Source: an uncultured Hyphomicrobiales bacterium
Lineage (GTDB): Bacteria; Pseudomonadota; Alphaproteobacteria; Rhizobiales; Beijerinckiaceae
Assembly: GCA_903932565.1 (NCBI GenBank)
Contig: CAIZGQ010000874.1
Location: 1-6,992 of the forward strand
Length of the DNA: 6,992 bases
Direction: 5' to 3'
Numbering within the stretch: the stretch's first letter is position 1; the number at the start of each line of letters is the position of its first letter. This document shows positions 6,134 to 6,992 of this stretch, piece after piece. The position numbers and the translations under genes are program-made. The notes below the pieces were generated by a model. That model saw nothing but the letters and a program-made list of their open reading frames with translations. It did no database searches and was not told the DNA's origin.

Positions 6134-6992
6134 ATGCAGACAAATTTCAGCCCCGCGCTTCTCGCAGATCCGGATATGGCGCAATCTGAAAAGATCCTGC
6201 GCAAATGTGTGCATTGCGGGTTCTGCACCGCGACATGCCCGACCTACGTGCTGGGTGGCGATGAACTCGATTCTCCGCGTGGTCGCATTTATCTCATGAA
6301 GGAGATGCTGGAGAACGGCCGCGCCGCAGACGCGCGCACCGTGCGCCATGTGGATCGGTGCCTGTCGTGCCTTTCGTGCATGACCACATGTCCGTCCAGC
6401 GTGCACTACATGCACCTTGTGGATCATGCGCGCGCGCACATCGAGGCAACATATACGCGCCCCTTGCCGGATCGCGCGTTGCGCATGATGCTAGCGTTTG
6501 TCCTGCCGCGTCCGGGATTGTTTCGGCTGGCGCTGAAGGGCGCACAATTGGCGCAGCCCTTCGCAGCCTTTTTGCCGGGGCGCCTCAAGGGCCTTGTCGG
6601 CATGGCACCGAAGGCGATTCCAGCACCCTCTGATGTTGACCGTCCGCAAGTGTTTGCCGCACAGGGCACGCGCCGCAAGCGCGTCGCACTTCTCAATGGC
6701 TGCGCGCAGACGGTGCTCGACACATCGATCAATGAAGCAACAGTGCGCCTACTGACGCGCCTTGGCGTTGAAGTCGTGGTAGCGGAGGGCGCTGGCTGCT
6801 GCGGTGCGCTCACCCATCATCTGGGCAAGGTGGATGCGTCCCACGCCACAGCCGCGCGCAACATCGAGGCGTGGTCGCGCGAGATGGCGAACGGCGGGTT
6901 GGACGCCATTGTCATCACCACATCGGGCTGCGGCACGACGGTGAAAGATTACGGCTTCATGTTTCGCAATGATCCCGCATTTGCCAAAAAGG
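6134..6992 (+). CDS. glcF: Glycolate oxidase iron-sulfur subunit GlcF, 3' end beyond window
   Basis: GlcF carries two [4Fe-4S] clusters and passes electrons from the flavin subunits towards the membrane quinone pool. The first 286 residues are present; the E. coli protein has about 407, so roughly 120 are missing. Residues 25-36 (CVHCGFCTATCP) and 76-87 (CLSCLSCMTTCP) are two ferredoxin-type C-x2-C-x2-C-x3-C-P cluster motifs, with GDELDSPRGRIYL between them as in E. coli. After a linker rich in proline and basic residues, the first cysteine-rich (CCG) domain covers ~183-270, with NGCAQ (189, C190), AGCCGA (220-225) and TTSGCG (262-267); a second CCG domain is expected downstream. The second cluster motif reads CLSCLSC where E. 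coli has CLTCRNC, a conservative change. ATG 6134 is one base after the glcE stop (TGAcATG); the ribosome binding site is weak (GCGGA, 6122-6125 region), so coupling with glcE is likely. The frame runs off the window without a stop. Confidence 0.96.
   Translation, partial: MQTNFSPALLADPDMAQSEKILRKCVHCGFCTATCPTYVLGGDELDSPRGRIYLMKEMLENGRAADARTVRHVDRCLSCLSCMTTCPSSVHYMHLVDHARAHIEATYTRPLPDRALRMMLAFVLPRPGLFRLALKGAQLAQPFAAFLPGRLKGLVGMAPKAIPAPSDVDRPQVFAAQGTRRKRVALLNGCAQTVLDTSINEATVRLLTRLGVEVVVAEGAGCCGALTHHLGKVDASHATAARNIEAWSREMANGGLDAIVITTSGCGTTVKDYGFMFRNDPAFAKK

Overview
The window looks like an ordinary chromosomal stretch of an alphaproteobacterium, most likely a Hyphomicrobiales (Rhizobiales) relative. 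That placement is an inference from moderately high GC, from a tiny secreted protein and a DUF5666-like periplasmic protein of types I associate with that order, from the PAS/GGDEF architecture, and from the GlcDEF sequences. No mobile element, CRISPR array, integrase or phage gene is visible.

Layout, left to right. Positions 1394 to 1 (minus strand) hold the first 464 residues of a PAS-PAS-PAS-GGDEF signalling protein; the window ends just before its GGDEF signature. A 335-bp intergenic region carries a perfect TATAAT -10 box for the next gene. At 1730-1981 (plus) is an 83-residue exported protein with a signal peptide and two cysteines. It is followed by a strongly structured stretch (1996-2101): an 11-bp closing stem around two hairpins, then a terminator-like stem-loop. 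Convergent to it, on the minus strand, is a complete tRNA-Thr(GGT) gene with an encoded CCA end (2128-2202). At 2496-3125 (plus) is a 209-residue periplasmic protein with two tandem DUF5666-like beta modules. The open frame extends upstream through the antisense of the tRNA, but a strong Shine-Dalgarno sequence fixes the start at GTG 2496. A textbook Rho-independent terminator (3175-3205) closes that unit.

The right half is the start of a glycolate oxidase operon: glcD (3351-4844), glcE (4924-6132) and glcF (6134 to the window end, truncated). The three subunits form the membrane-associated enzyme that oxidises glycolate to glyoxylate: GlcD and GlcE are flavoprotein-type subunits, and GlcF is an iron-sulfur subunit that passes electrons towards the respiratory chain. 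glcE and glcF are separated by one base.

The most unexpected detail is in the 79-bp gap between glcD and glcE. A 26-codon reading frame (4847-4927) with its own Shine-Dalgarno sequence begins two bases after the glcD stop and ends in a GTGA overlap with the glcE start. It may be a microprotein or a translational-coupling device. No wholly new multi-gene system is visible; the items worth checking are this micro-ORF, the structured 3' region after the small secreted gene, and two genes (the GGDEF protein and glcF) that leave the window and are easily missed by callers needing both a start and a stop.
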